Shown: positions 21,100 to 30,564 of the stretch, one piece after another | Numbering within the stretch: position 1 is the first letter of the stretch | Layout: every line of letters begins with the position of its first letter | The notes under the pieces: generated by a model | Database searches by the model: none | What the model was told of the DNA's origin: nothing | The model's input: only the letters and a program-made list of their open reading frames with translations | Translations under genes and position numbers: made by a program | Source: Tenrec ecaudatus | Lineage: Eukaryota > Chordata > Mammalia > Afrosoricida > Tenrecidae | Direction of reading: 5' to 3' | Length of the DNA: 64,000 bases | Assembly (NCBI RefSeq): GCF_050624435.1 | Contig: NC_134536.1 | Span: forward strand, 130,394,758 to 130,458,757

Positions 21100-21657
21100 A
21101 CCCTGTCTGGAAGAAAGAAGAGTGATGGATTTGAGGACACATAGAAACAATTAGTGTACGGGGACTCATGGGCCACGCAAACTCCAGTCTCCGTGACCTG
21201 AGACCAGAAGAACTAGAAGGTGCCCGGCCATCCCTTCCAGCTGCTCTGAAAGGGGTCCCTTTAGAAAGTCCTGCATAGAGTGGGAGAAAAATGTAAACCC
21301 AAACTCAAAATGATAAGAGTAGACTGGTGGCACGCTGGAAACTTAGTCATTGTTCAGGGCTGGAAGTCAACTCATCCCCTAACTCAATTTCTAGCCAAAC
21401 AGCTACCAGGTCTATAAGGGGAACGATAACATGATGGGAATACACACATCTTAGAATAACCAGTCAGTCAAGAGGAAGGGGCAGCATTTGCCCAAGGACG
21501 ATGCTCAGAAAGGTTAGGCGAGGAGGAGGGGAAGAGTGCTGTGGCATTCAGGGACTGCAGGGAATGAGATGAAGCCACGTGGGTATGAGTTGTGGAAGAT
21601 AAAGCTGATGCTCTGTCTCGTGCACCTTCTTCCAATTCACAATAAGAAGTTAACACA
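21100..21657 (+). repeat. unassigned interspersed repeat, 3' end
   Basis: Shares a 3' terminus ('ttccaattcacaataagaag') and an internal 'acacacatcttagaataacc' block with 46335-46735. The common end suggests a non-LTR-like or LTR-internal element, but I cannot name the family. Confidence 0.5.
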
Positions 21658-21834
21658 AGTACATAAAATGGTCATAAGCTATATAGTACAACCCCCCAAA
21701 AAAATTTCATGGGGAAAAAAGGGATCAAAAGTTACCGGGATATATATATATTCATGAACATTTTGAAGAACCCCCCTGTATATTTCAGGCCCAAACACAT
21801 GGTATCTCCTTTCCTCCTCCAAACCTTTAGTGGG

Positions 21835-22014
21835 AAGTCCATTGCTGTGGAGTCATTGCCAACCCATAAGGACTCTGCAGGTCAAGGCCAAACTTCCCCA
21901 AGGCTATACTCTTATGGAAACCAGATGCCTCAGGGCGGCTGGTGGCTGGTGGGTTTGAACAGCTGATTCTTAGGTCGGCAGCCAAGTGCTTAACTGCTAC
22001 CCAGCCACGGCTCC
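21835..22014 (-). repeat. AfroSINE, diverged
   Basis: 'agtcattgccaacccataag' tail, 'ggctatactcttatggaaac', 'ggtgggtttgaacagctgat' and 'acccagccacggctcc' head. Confidence 0.75.
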
Positions 22015-22424
22015 TTAACCACCAGGAAGACTAGTATATGCCCCTCTCATTGTACTCAGGATGGGAGGATAATCTGTCCCAAACCAACTGATGAGTGAGG
22101 ACCAGAGTCAGCGTCAGAGCCCAGCCTCAGAGACATCCTGAGGTGTTCCTTGAGAAGCCATAGAGAACTGCAGCACTGTCTGGGTTTGGGGTATAGGTCC
22201 TATCACCTGTCTCCTCTCGCCCCATCTCCAAGATGTCTTTCCTCCAGAGCCCTTCTCTCCTCTTCCCTTTATTTGACAGGGCAGTGAAATCCCAGGGAAA
22301 CCCAGCTAAAGCCCTGCTTACTCAGGAAGGCTCCCCTGCTCACTCCAGTCCTCTGACTGCTCCAAGGACATAATGGCAAGTCAACGAACCATGAGCCAGG
22401 ACTCCCACTAAGTGCTCTGGTGTG
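22015..22424. other. single-copy DNA, nothing recognised
   Basis: Unique sequence without supported features. Confidence 0.35.
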
Positions 22425-22686
22425 GTTGATACTTGTCACTGAGTTGGCCCTTGACTTAGGGTGACTCAGTGCGCCACAGAACTAAATGCTGTCCCGTCCT
22501 GGGCCAGTCCCATGTTTGATGTTGGGCTGCACTTTTGTGCTCTATTGAGTTTTCATTGCCCAATTTTCAGGAATAGATAATCAGCCTTTATTTCCTAGTT
22601 CATCTTAGTTTGGAAGCTCTCATGAAATATATTCAGCATCACAGCAACACGCAAGCTCTAGCAACACGATCCATGAGTTGGCTTGG
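22425..22686 (-). repeat. tRNA-Gly-headed composite repeat, body
   Basis: Begins with an RTE/AfroSINE-like end ('actgagttggcccttgactt'), then 'ttttcattgcccaattttca', 'agtttggaagctctcatgaa' and 'agcatcacagcaacacgcaa'. Reverse complement of the module seen at 20628-20990. It is interrupted by an LTR and its tRNA-like head lies at 23085-23155. Confidence 0.65.
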
Positions 22687-22892
22687 CCCACAGGTGGTGT
22701 AGCACACAGGTTGAGGCAGAGAACTAGCTAAAGCAGCAGCACGCATGTCAAATCACCAGAGAGCAAGAGTGATGGGGGCGGGTCTTCCAGTGTCAATCAT
22801 CTCTTTGGCCTCCAATCAAATTGTGACCTGATTAATCTCTGCCCACCTGTTCCAATTGGCCAGTTTGCCACAATAAACCTAATTATCACAGT
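22687..22892 (-). mobile_element. ERVL-type LTR, partial
   Basis: The right end 'cctaattatcaca' is the reverse complement of a TGTGATAATTAGG start, the ERVL LTR opening. 'ccaatcaaattgtgacctga' resembles the matching zone in the LTR at 25505-27572. The other end is lost or too diverged to place. Confidence 0.6.
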
Positions 22893-23084
22893 CCACCCCT
22901 TGCCAACTTGGCACTTGCATCCAATTCTTTGGCCACATATAATTTCCAGACATTAATGAATCCACACACCTTACATCATACACCTATATAAATGAAAACA
23001 CACGGAATCTAATGGTATGTGGTATATTGCACATGAACAAAGGAAAGCCATATGACATATGGGAAAGGGGTGGTGGATGCCCAT
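22893..23084. other. single-copy or unrecognised AT-rich DNA
   Basis: AT-rich filler between the LTR end and the tRNA-like head; not identified. Confidence 0.3.
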
Positions 23085-23155
23085 GAGGTATATTGACCAG
23101 GAATCAACCCTGGGTCTACCTCATAAGGAGAGATTCTACCACTGAACTACACTGC
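23085..23155 (-). repeat. tRNA-Gly-derived head of the composite repeat
   Basis: Reverse complement reads like tRNA-Gly: 'gtagttcagtggtagaatct' (A box region) and 'cagggttgattcctggtca' (B box/T arm). Mismatches and lack of a foldable acceptor stem rule out a functional tRNA gene. The A and B boxes are RNA polymerase III promoter elements and would have driven the parent SINE. Confidence 0.75.
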
Positions 23156-23284
23156 TTGCTGTAGTGGTTGATGCAATCTCCTGGGTCTTGATTCTGGACA
23201 AATCTTCTGCCTGGACCGCTGTCCCCTCAGTTATAGCATCTCCTCCCAAGCTCTGCCCCTCAATGAAGCCAAACCTGCCTGTTT

Positions 23285-23620
23285 GCTGTTTGGTGCTGTC
23301 AAGTAGGTTCCAACTGAGAATGACCCTGCGGGCAATGGAACGGAGCCCTACCTGCTCCTGCACCAGCCTCACTGCTGTTCTTAGGTTTGAGCCCATTGGT
23401 GCAGCCACTGTGTCCATCCATCTTGTCGCAGTTCAGCCTCATGTTAGCTGCCCCTCTTCTTGACCAAGTAGATGTCCTCCTCCAGGGACTGGGCTCTACT
23501 TGACCAAGTAGATGTCCTCCTCCAGGGACTGGGCTCTACTAGACCAAGTAGATGTCCTCCTCCAGGGACTGGGCTCTACTTGACCAAGTAGATGTCCTCC
23601 TCCAGGGACTGGGCTCTGCC
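23285..23620 (-). mobile_element. BovB/RTE LINE, 3' end fragment with internal tandem array
   Basis: 'ggtgctgtcaagtaggttcc', 'ctgctcctgcaccagcctca' and 'gcagccactgtgtccatcca' are the reverse complement of the RTE 3' end. The part matching RTE 'agtccctggaggagga' is amplified four times (separate entry). Confidence 0.85.
23461..23620. repeat. 40-bp tandem repeat, four units
   Basis: Four head-to-tail units of exactly 40 bp start at 23461, 23501, 23541 and 23581. Units 1 and 2 are identical. Unit 3 differs at its first base, and unit 4 ends 'gggctctgcc' instead of 'gggctctact'. Each contains 'gaccaagtagatgtcctcct'. Confidence 0.97.
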
Positions 23621-23760
23621 GTTTCATTCTGTAATGGCTTGTGCGTTGCCGTGATGCTGAAAGCCATGTGACCGCGGAGCCAAATGCCAACAGTCACCCA
23701 GAGTGAACAGGACTTGTGGAGCGTCCAAACGAAGAACAGGCTACAAAACGGAATCGTCTG
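23621..23760 (+). repeat. composite repeat body fragment
   Basis: 'cattctgtaatggcttgtgc', 'gttgccgtgatgctgaaagc' and 'agccaaatgccaacagtcac' correspond to the start of the body at 20628-20990, same strand. It directly follows the tandem array. Confidence 0.55.
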
Positions 23761-24024
23761 TCCACGTCTGAGGCGTCAGCCACGGGAAACTTTAGGGACA
23801 GAATCACTCCCAGTTTCTTGTACCCTGTTCTATTTCTTTCCGTAGCACACACCGCCTGCTAACACCGTGTAGCATGCACTTTTTATGTCCAAGGGGACAA
23901 CGACCATTATGTGTGTTGCTTCCTGTCGTAGCCCAGCCCCAGCACCCACAGCAGTGCCTGGCAGCAAGTAGGTGCTCAATAAATACTAGTTAAATGAAAG
24001 ACGGAGCCTTATGTGAGAATATCA
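23761..24024. other. single-copy DNA with an old SINE word
   Basis: 'gtgcctggcagcaagtaggt' followed by 'gctcaataaatactag' (23955-23990) is a typical ancient mammalian repeat phrase; the rest is unrecognised. Confidence 0.35.
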
Positions 24025-24140
24025 CAACCCTTGGAGGTAGGTGCTGTTATTTTCAGGGAGCGATGCACAGGCCTGGATTTGGGGTTCAGTGACTTGCCCA
24101 GGCTCACAGACCTGGTAAAACCAGGATCAGTGTTGCCAGC
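24025..24140 (+). repeat. MIR (ancient mammalian tRNA-derived SINE)
   Basis: 'ggaggtaggtgctgttattt' followed by 'agtgacttgcccaggctcac' and a final 'accaggatcag' follow the MIR core order. Confidence 0.7.
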
Positions 24141-24504
24141 CACATCCAAGCCCTCCGTTATATTGAATGTTGAATGTGAGCCATTGGAGTGGGCCCTGAT
24201 CTTGTTTTAAACTTTGGGAGGGGGAGAGGGAGTAGAGGACTGGTGTCTGGGAGGGTCTTTCTAGGCGCCTGTTCCCTTCCCAGCAGGCTGAGGAGTCTCT
24301 CCACATTCCCAGAGTCCTCTCTGATCCACCCCAACCCCAGGCCAGGGAGAGGGTGCAGGTGCAATCCAGTTTCTTCTGACCCCTGGGGAGCCAGGTCCCT
24401 GCTGGGGCTGAGTCCACACCCCAGGGCCCCAGAGGGCCCCTACCCTAGTCTCCCAGCCCCTCCTCTCCCTGTCGATGTCGATGTAAATCCTGGCCCCAGA
24501 GTGG

Positions 24505-24665
24505 CCACCTAGAACATACATCTTAAACAAACACTTCTCCTTGCTGTTTATCTCCCCAGCCTTTAAACAAACTCTTTCAAAGGTTTCTGCTGATAGGAGA
24601 GATTTACTGAAAACCATTCCTTGCTTAAAAGCCCTGGGTTTATGCTGCCGGGTGGGGGCAGTGGG
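24505..24665. promoter_or_regulatory. candidate conserved non-coding element
   Basis: Repeat-free AT-rich block amid GC-rich DNA: 'cttaaacaaacacttctcct', 'agcctttaaacaaactcttt', a TCF/LEF-like 'ctttcaaagg' and 'ctgataggagagattta'. Possible forkhead sites (AAACAAAC) occur twice. Regulatory role inferred from composition only. Confidence 0.3.
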
Positions 24666-25121
24666 GCCTTTGGGCCTGGGGTTTTTCTGCCTCCTGCCCT
24701 CCTGTTTATCCTCCAGGCCTTGATAGAGGAGTAACAGACTAATCTTTATGGAAAAGAAAACAGTAAAAGCAGGAAAAGGGGTGGGGATGGGGGGAGGGAC
24801 GTCAGGAGAAGTTTGGCAGATCTAGGAGACAGATCTGGAGGGCTTGGGGGTGGGGCACAGCACCTGCCTGGAGGGCGGGGCTCCCTTGAACTTTGGACTG
24901 AAGGCCCCTGGGCAGGTGAGCCTCTTTTCGGAGCTCCACCCTCAACAAGGGCCAGAGTGGGCCTCTTCCAACTGTGGGGAGGGGCAGCAGTCTCTGGACT
25001 GTCCCTGTCCCTTTCTTCAGCCACCATTAAGGAAGCACATATTATGTGCCAGGACTTGGAGGTAGAAAGAGGAGTAATCCTTTGCATTTGTGGGAGCGTT
25101 TCTTTGGACCTAGAACTATCC
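24666..25121. other. single-copy DNA with a short MIR-like core
   Basis: 'acatattatgtgccaggact' near 25037-25056 is a MIR-core phrase. The rest is unique and purine-rich in places. Confidence 0.35.
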
Positions 25122-25330
25122 TAAGGAGCCCTGGTGGCACACTGGGTTAAGCCCTAGGTTGCCAGTCTTAGGGTCTGGAGTTTAATTAAACTCCCTAGCC
25201 ACTCCTCGGGGGTAAGATGAGGCTGTATGTGCCCACCTGTAAAGACAGGTAGTCTCAGAAACCGTGTGGGACAGTTCTCCTCTGTCCCATATGGTTAGTA
25301 TGAGTTGGAATTTGCTCCAAGGCCATGGAT
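25122..25330 (+). repeat. AfroSINE, well preserved
   Basis: 'gagccctggtggcacactgg' head and 'cagttctcctctgtcccata' tail. Between 'ccactcct' and 'cagaaaccgtgtgggaca' lies the full central module of about 50 bp, the segment missing from the paenungulate HSP subfamily. This is the clearest copy for judging the host lineage. Confidence 0.92.
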
Positions 25331-25384
25331 TTGGAATTGTCCTAAATTGCTTTTGTGAATCCCCCCATTTGATACTAATAACAG

Positions 25385-25504
25385 ATACTGGTAGTTTGGT
25401 GTTAGACATCTTCCTTTCTAGATGGGAGACCTCGGTTCAGTTCCCAGCCATTGAACCTTAGGCCCCACCTCCAATCATCAGTGGAGCCTTGTTGTTATGA
25501 TGTT
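25385..25504 (+). repeat. tRNA-Gly-headed composite repeat, head
   Basis: 'ctggtagtttggtgttagac' followed by 'atgggagacctcggttcagt' and 'tcccagccattgaacc' mirrors tRNA-Gly A and B boxes. The following 'cagtggagccttgttgttat' is the start of the body. An LTR interrupts it at about 25505. Confidence 0.65.
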
Positions 25505-25531
25505 GTGTTAGGCTGGGTTCTCTAGAAAAGC

Positions 25532-25536
<5 letters not shown>

Positions 25537-25590
<54 letters not shown>
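25537..25590. repeat. (TA)n microsatellite
   Basis: Twenty-seven uninterrupted TA units inside the LTR, probably expanded from an LTR-internal TA-rich zone. Confidence 0.95.
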
Positions 25591-25593
<3 letters not shown>

Positions 25594-25597
25594 AATT

Positions 25598-25767
25598 CAC
25601 GGTCATCCAGGTCATTGCTCACTCACAGCACCCCCTGTGGGTTTCTGAGACTAACTGTTTACAGGAATGGAAATCCCAGTCTTTCTCCCTTGGAGCTGCT
25701 GGTGGTTTCAAACTGCTGACCATGCAAATCGCAGCCCAATGTGTATCCACTACATCACCAGAGCGAG
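25598..25767 (-). repeat. AfroSINE
   Basis: 'cacagcaccccctgtgggtt', 'tttacaggaatggaaatccc', 'tttcaaactgctgaccatgc' and 'tccactacatcaccagagc'. The tail end is truncated. Confidence 0.85.
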
Positions 25768-25803
25768 TTATCTATCTATCTATCCAAAAACTGAAAAAAT
25801 ATA

Positions 25804-27122
25804 TGAGGGGTACCTCCCCCTCAAAATGGAAAAAAGCTCCATTGTACAGAGTTTTCATAGTACATATTTTCCCGCTAGGTGAGCATCCACCAACTCAATC
25901 TGAGTTAGTGCACTCAGTGGCATTGCCTAGGAAGGTTCTCTCTGGTCACAGTGAATTTTTGTGTGAAAGTAGTTTCACTCAAAGCTTTTTTTTTTTTTTT
26001 TGTGATGGCTGATTTAAGAGAATAGTGTGTGGCTGTGAAATTTTGTTTCCTGCTCAGGAAAAATGCTGCAGAAACTTGTGATGTTGAACACAGCTTATAA
26101 GGATACCACTATTGGGAAAAACTCAGGTGTACAAGTGGTTTTCTCATTTCAAAAAAGGGTGAAATGTCGATTGATGACAAACCTCCTACTGGACCACCGT
26201 CAACTTCTCAAACAAATGAAAATGTTGACAAAATTCATGCACTTGTGCTTGAAGACCGAAGGCAGACCATTGAAGAGATGGGGTAGTTATCGGGACTGTC
26301 TTGGAGCTCAGTTCAGGGAATTTCAACAGAAGATTTTGGAATGAGAAGGCTTGCTGCGAAATTTGGGCCTCGGGTTCTGACCGACCAGGAAAAAGAGCAT
26401 TGACTGGAAACATGCCATTCTTTGAAAGAACAGTTCTGAAGTGACCCAGACTTCTTTTTTCCAAGGTCATTACTGGTGAGGAGACACAGTGCTATTCCTA
26501 TGACCCCAGGAAACATCAAGCCAGTGGAAGATGCCATCATCACCTCGCTGAACAAAAAGCTCCTCATGTGAAATCAAAGATCAAGACGATGTTCATTTGT
26601 CTTTTTGATGTGAGGGGGATGGTGCATTTTTATTTCATTCCACCAGGTTAGACTGTTAATCAAGCTTTCTATTTAGAGGTTCTAAAAAGATTGCATAACC
26701 GTGTACAAAAAAAATGGCCTGATTTGTGGCAGATGGGTGACTGGTTTTGCCACCACAACCATGTACCTGCTTACACAGCCATCTCAGTGTGCCAATTTTT
26801 GACAAAAACAAAACAAAACAGTGTGCCTCTCTTGCCCACACACCATACTCAACTGACCTCATTCCTGAAGACTTCTTTTTGTTTCCACAAATGAAAAGGG
26901 ACATGAAAGGACAGCGATTTGACAATGTAGACGAGGTGAAGGGAAAAAAGCAGGAGGTGCTGTCAGCCATCCAAACAGATGAGTTTGAAAAATGTTTCCA
27001 AGGATGGACTCACAGATTTGACCAATGGATTAAGTGTAATGGAGAGTCCTTTGAAAGCGATAAGGTTGTTTTGTAAAAAAAAAACAACTTAAATACATAG
27101 CTTTGAAAAAAATTCTAGTTGT
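25804..27122 (+). mobile_element. mariner-family DNA transposon, longer copy
   Basis: About 1.3 kb. The left end 'gaggggtacctccccctcaa' is mariner-like; the right terminal inverted repeat is lost or eroded. Transposase modules appear in order: helix-turn-helix part near 26030-26160, 'KIHALVLEDR'-like linker near 26232-26262, then catalytic region with 'SFHQVRLLIKLSI'-like remains, and a C-terminal run including 'FFLFPQMKRDMKGQRFDN' (26873-26926). The D34D triad is broken: the HHDN box is HHNH at about 26751-26762, so the second aspartate is lost, while the third ('STDLIPEDF') is kept. Several stops and frameshifts confirm inactivity. It retains the central part missing from the copy at 19241-20152. 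Confidence 0.85.
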
Positions 27123-27128
27123 TTAGAT

Positions 27129-27131
27129 ACA

Positions 27132-27164
<33 letters not shown>

Positions 27165-27165
27165 T
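27129..27165. repeat. (TA)n tract
   Basis: TA-rich run interrupted by 'taca', just right of the mariner. Confidence 0.85.
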
Positions 27166-27575
27166 CACATAGCTGTAGAAGTGGACAAGTCTAAAGGGAT
27201 TCAAGTTCATGGGAGACTTCTCGTGACTTGTGTACCTGCCAGGACTGACAAACAAAGAAGCTGGACAATGGAGCCAGAGGTGACAGGCTGGTGGATCCAA
27301 ACTTGAATGAATCCAACATCAGCAGTCCACTGGTGGCTCCTGGGATTTGGCAGGCAATATGGCAGGCTGTGGGCAGGATCCAGACCCAGCAGAGGTGAAC
27401 TGGCTTCCCTACAGTGTCAACTTATGTAGGAGGAGGCCACACCCCCAATTGGACTTCCTTCTCATTGCACCAGGGCTGTGACCTGATTGAAGGGGTATTT
27501 CTCCACCCTAGTGTTCCCATAACTACTTGGCTGCTGGCAGCAGACCTCATGTTGGAGTCGATTACATCATAGTTG

Positions 27576-27690
27576 ATCAGGGCTTCTTAAGCTTTGTCCA
27601 CTCGTGACCCCTTTTCAAGAAAGTTGCAATGCGGGGAAAGCACTGTCAGAGAAACCTCAGCTTCATTGCATTTGATTTGGAACTCATGGT
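27576..27690 (+). mobile_element. possible hAT-Charlie-type remnant
   Basis: 'cagggcttcttaagctttgt' and 'cgtgaccccttttcaagaaa' resemble the left end of mammal-wide hAT elements ('cagtggttcttaacctt', 'tggacccctttgag'). Right end not located. Confidence 0.35.
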
Positions 27691-27925
27691 TGAATTACTT
27701 GTTACACATTCAGAAATCTTTTACTGTCATTGATGGTTTGGGTTTTTTGGTTTTTTTTTTGAGACTTCCCACATTCAGTTATGGAACCTTCTATGGGGTT
27801 TAACCCACAGTTAGATAACATCACTGGAGAGGCGTCAACTATCAAACTACGGAGAACGCTGGCCCAGTCAAGTTGACATGAAACCTATCGCGGATGTCAG
27901 ACAGGTCTCAGCAGCACTTTCCGAT

Positions 27926-28112
27926 TATGACAGGAGTCCTGGTGGCATAGCGGGTCACAGGTTGGGGCTCAGGCTGCAAAGTCAACAGTTTGAATCCACC
28001 AGATGCTCCTCCGGAGAAAGATGAGGCGTTCTGCTCTCATAAAGATCCACAGCCTCGGAAACTCAAAGGGGGAAGGGCTACTCTGTCCTACAGCGTCACT
28101 GTGGATTGGAAT
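27926..28112 (+). repeat. AfroSINE
   Basis: 'ggagtcctggtggcatagcg' head, 'aacagtttgaatccaccaga', 'ataaagatccacagcctcgg' and 'gattggaatggaacttta'. Directly abuts a minus-strand copy. Confidence 0.9.
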
Positions 28113-28231
28113 GGAACTTTATGGGAGCAGAGAGAGCCTTCTCTTTCTCCCAAGGAGCAGCGGGGGGACTTGAACTGCAGACCTTGAGATTAGCAGTACA
28201 ACACTTCACCCATAAAGCCACCAGGGCTCCT
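28113..28231 (-). repeat. AfroSINE, head half
   Basis: 'gagccttctctttctcccaa', 'gacttgaactgcagaccttg' and 'taaagccaccagggctcc' head. Forms a tail-to-tail pair with the preceding copy. Confidence 0.88.
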
Positions 28232-28673
28232 TTGTATCACTCCAGGACTCCTTCAATTTGGTGGGATCCAGTGAGAGGGAATCGACTACCAGTACCTGTG
28301 GGCCCCGGGCGGGGTGCCTTGCACGAAGTATCTCACCTCCCCCAAACTCTCAGAGGCCAGGGAACACCTCGGAAAACTTGGCCATCTGCCCAAGACCATC
28401 AGTGAGTGAGAGGGGGAGCCAGGCTTTGAACCCACCCTTAGAGCATCGACATTTATTCCTGGCCCTTCAAGGCGCTCGGCACTTTCAGACTGCCTCATGC
28501 CCATGGTGTCCTGGGAGCCGTGTCCGCTGAATGATGAAGTTTGGCTTAGAGATCCAAGACCCTGAGACCCAGAAGAGGCCCGTGCGTTGGCCTGACTTCT
28601 TAACCTGTGAATCTCGGAGATCCTACGGGAGCCTTTTCTGGTTTGATTTTTAACCCAAGCTGGGCTTTTCATA
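28232..28673. other. single-copy DNA, nothing recognised
   Basis: Unique sequence, no supported feature. Confidence 0.35.
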
Positions 28674-28845
28674 AGGAGTCCCGCTGCCCCAGTGGGTGAA
28701 GCCTTGGCTGGCTAGCAGACACGTTGGTGGTTAAGCCCACCAGGGATCCCTCAGGAGAAAGAGAAGGCTGTCAGCATGGGAGAAACAGCCTGGGAAAAGC
28801 GACAAACAGTTCTGCTCTGACCTACAGGGTGGCTACGGGGGCGGG
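28674..28845 (+). repeat. AfroSINE, diverged
   Basis: 'aaggagtcccgctgccccag' head, 'ttaagcccaccagggatccc', 'gttctgctctgacctacagg' and 'gtggctac' tail. Confidence 0.75.
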
Positions 28846-29614
28846 GGTGGTTTCCTTGGCTTTGGGGGTGCTCTGCAGAGGGAAGCAGGCCCAGGGAGAA
28901 GGTCTGTGGGTGAGTGAGTCACCCTGAACCCTGGGGGGTAGGGGGTAGGGTGCAGAGATTAAAGCCCAGGCACGTCCAGTCCCGGGACCTCCTCGGGGCA
29001 GAAGTCCCAGGCAGAGGCAGCTGTGTTTGTAAAACACGGCTGACTTCCGTCTGTGCTTTGTTTGTGAAGTGAAAGGGTGGGGGTGGGGGCCCCCTGGGCT
29101 GTGGTGGCAGGTGGGGAAGGCCAGGTAGGAATTTCCACTCCTTCTAGGCCCCAATTCAGGCCGGAAGCCCCCCCACCTGCCCCCACCCCGCCCCCACCCC
29201 ACCTCCCTGTTTACTCTCAGTGGGCCACACCCTGCAGGGGCACCACGTGCTGAGGTGACACCCCCCTCCCCAACCCCGTTCTCCTGGACTGGACTCCCAG
29301 GTCACATACCTTTCCCCTCACCCTGAAAATACCTTTCAGCACCTGGGCCCTGGGTGGGTCTCGCTTCCCACAGGGAAGCAAGGAGGACAGTGTGAGGAAG
29401 AGGCTGCGGGAAGGAGGAGGGGAAGGGGGGAGGGCAGGATAGGACAGAGTTGTGGGGGTGAAGGTCCCCTGCCTTTTGCCTTTCATTTTCTAGGATTTCT
29501 TTCATGCCCGGCACTCGGGTTCATGCCCTTTCCACCAACTCGCGCTCTAAGATCCTTCATTCACACCAAGGGAACAACTTCTTAAGCGACCCTTTCCGGG
29601 ACGTTGGAGCAATT

Positions 29615-29615
<1 letters not shown>
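28846..29615. other. GC-rich single-copy DNA
   Basis: C-rich and G-rich runs (for example 29165-29210) but no exon or repeat recognised. Confidence 0.35.

Positions 29616-29650
<35 letters not shown>
29616..29650. repeat. (CA)n microsatellite
   Basis: About seventeen uninterrupted CA units. Confidence 0.95.
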
Positions 29651-29653
<3 letters not shown>

Positions 29654-30244
29654 TTTGTCTGTTCATCCTTTCATTTACTGAACTGTTTCCTTCTGCTTGC
29701 CTGGAGACCTTCCGGAAGTGCCCCGGGAAAGCCTGGCTGGGGCACCTCTCCCCAGGTTGTTTGGTGGGCTGTGTTCCAGGCTTTGGGCTTTTCCAGGACG
29801 ACACCTCCACCCTCTGTCAGCACTCAGGTATATTGGCAGCAACTCAAATTGTTCTTTTTCATAGCTTCTGTGAAAGGCAGGGCAATTCTTTTCTTTTTAG
29901 GGCAATTCATTTTCATGGGGGAAAAAAAAAAGCTGGGGCCTTGGGAATGTTCAATGTACAGGGTAGTGCTCTAGCAAGGGGGTGTTCAGGGACCCACCCC
30001 ACCAGTCTATTCTGGTTTAACCCAAGGAGGGGGGTCGGGTGCCTCAGGGCACTTGTGCAGGCCACCCATCCAAAACACTGGACACCGAGATGGAGTTTCC
30101 CAAGTGGCCACTAGCTATCAGGGCTCTGTGTCCCTCTGTGTGAACGGAGCTGATGACAGATAGGGCTCTGGGGAGGCCCGGAGCTCAGTGTTTGAAGGGA
30201 CCCTAGGGACTGTCTAGTCCAACGGCTGATCGCGGTGTGCTACC
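29651..30244. other. single-copy DNA
   Basis: A/T runs near 29890-29930; an ancient repeat phrase 'gaagggaccctaggga' near 30195. Otherwise unrecognised. Confidence 0.35.
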
Positions 30245-30385
30245 AGGCCCATGCTGACTCCCAGGGGCCCGCTGTGACCACGCAGAGCCGCCCCCACCGT
30301 CTCCAGGACTGCAACTTTACAGGAGCCCACGATCGCATTCCTTTCCCTTGGAGCAGCTGGGGGTTCAAATGGCACCGAGAACCCC
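30245..30385 (-). repeat. AfroSINE, diverged fragment
   Basis: 'cgctgtgaccacgcagagcc', 'ctttacaggagcccacgatc' and 'ccttggagcagctgggggtt' follow AfroSINE order on the minus strand. Confidence 0.6.
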
Positions 30386-30516
30386 CAGCGCCCCCAGAAT
30401 GTCTGAGTCCAGGTTTAGAGAGGGTAACAGGCCTGAAAAAATTGCCCAACCTGTGATCAACTGAATTCACACTGAGGCTTGGACCATCAAATGGCGAGGA
30501 GTTGTGGTTCTGGTTG

Positions 30517-30564
<48 letters not shown>

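Larger units (their letters stand above)
25505..27572 (-). mobile_element. ERVL-type LTR, split by later insertions
   Basis: Left end 'tgtgttaggctgggttctct' is the reverse complement of an ERVL LTR terminus. The LTR continues after the nested elements at about 27150 ('aagttcatgggagacttctc') and runs to about 27572. The interrupted span contains a (TA)n tract, a minus AfroSINE and a mariner. Similar organisation is seen in the minus LTR at 49919-51299, where 'aagttcgtgggtcaggtatt' corresponds to the same zone. Confidence 0.7.

Noticed and set aside
23085-23155. Functional tRNA-Gly gene
   Set aside because: Mismatches in the acceptor and D arms and its place in a repeat family show that it is a SINE head, not a tRNA gene.
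23461-23620. CRISPR-like spaced repeat
   Set aside because: The 40-bp units are contiguous with no spacers, lie in an RTE fragment, and the genome is mammalian.
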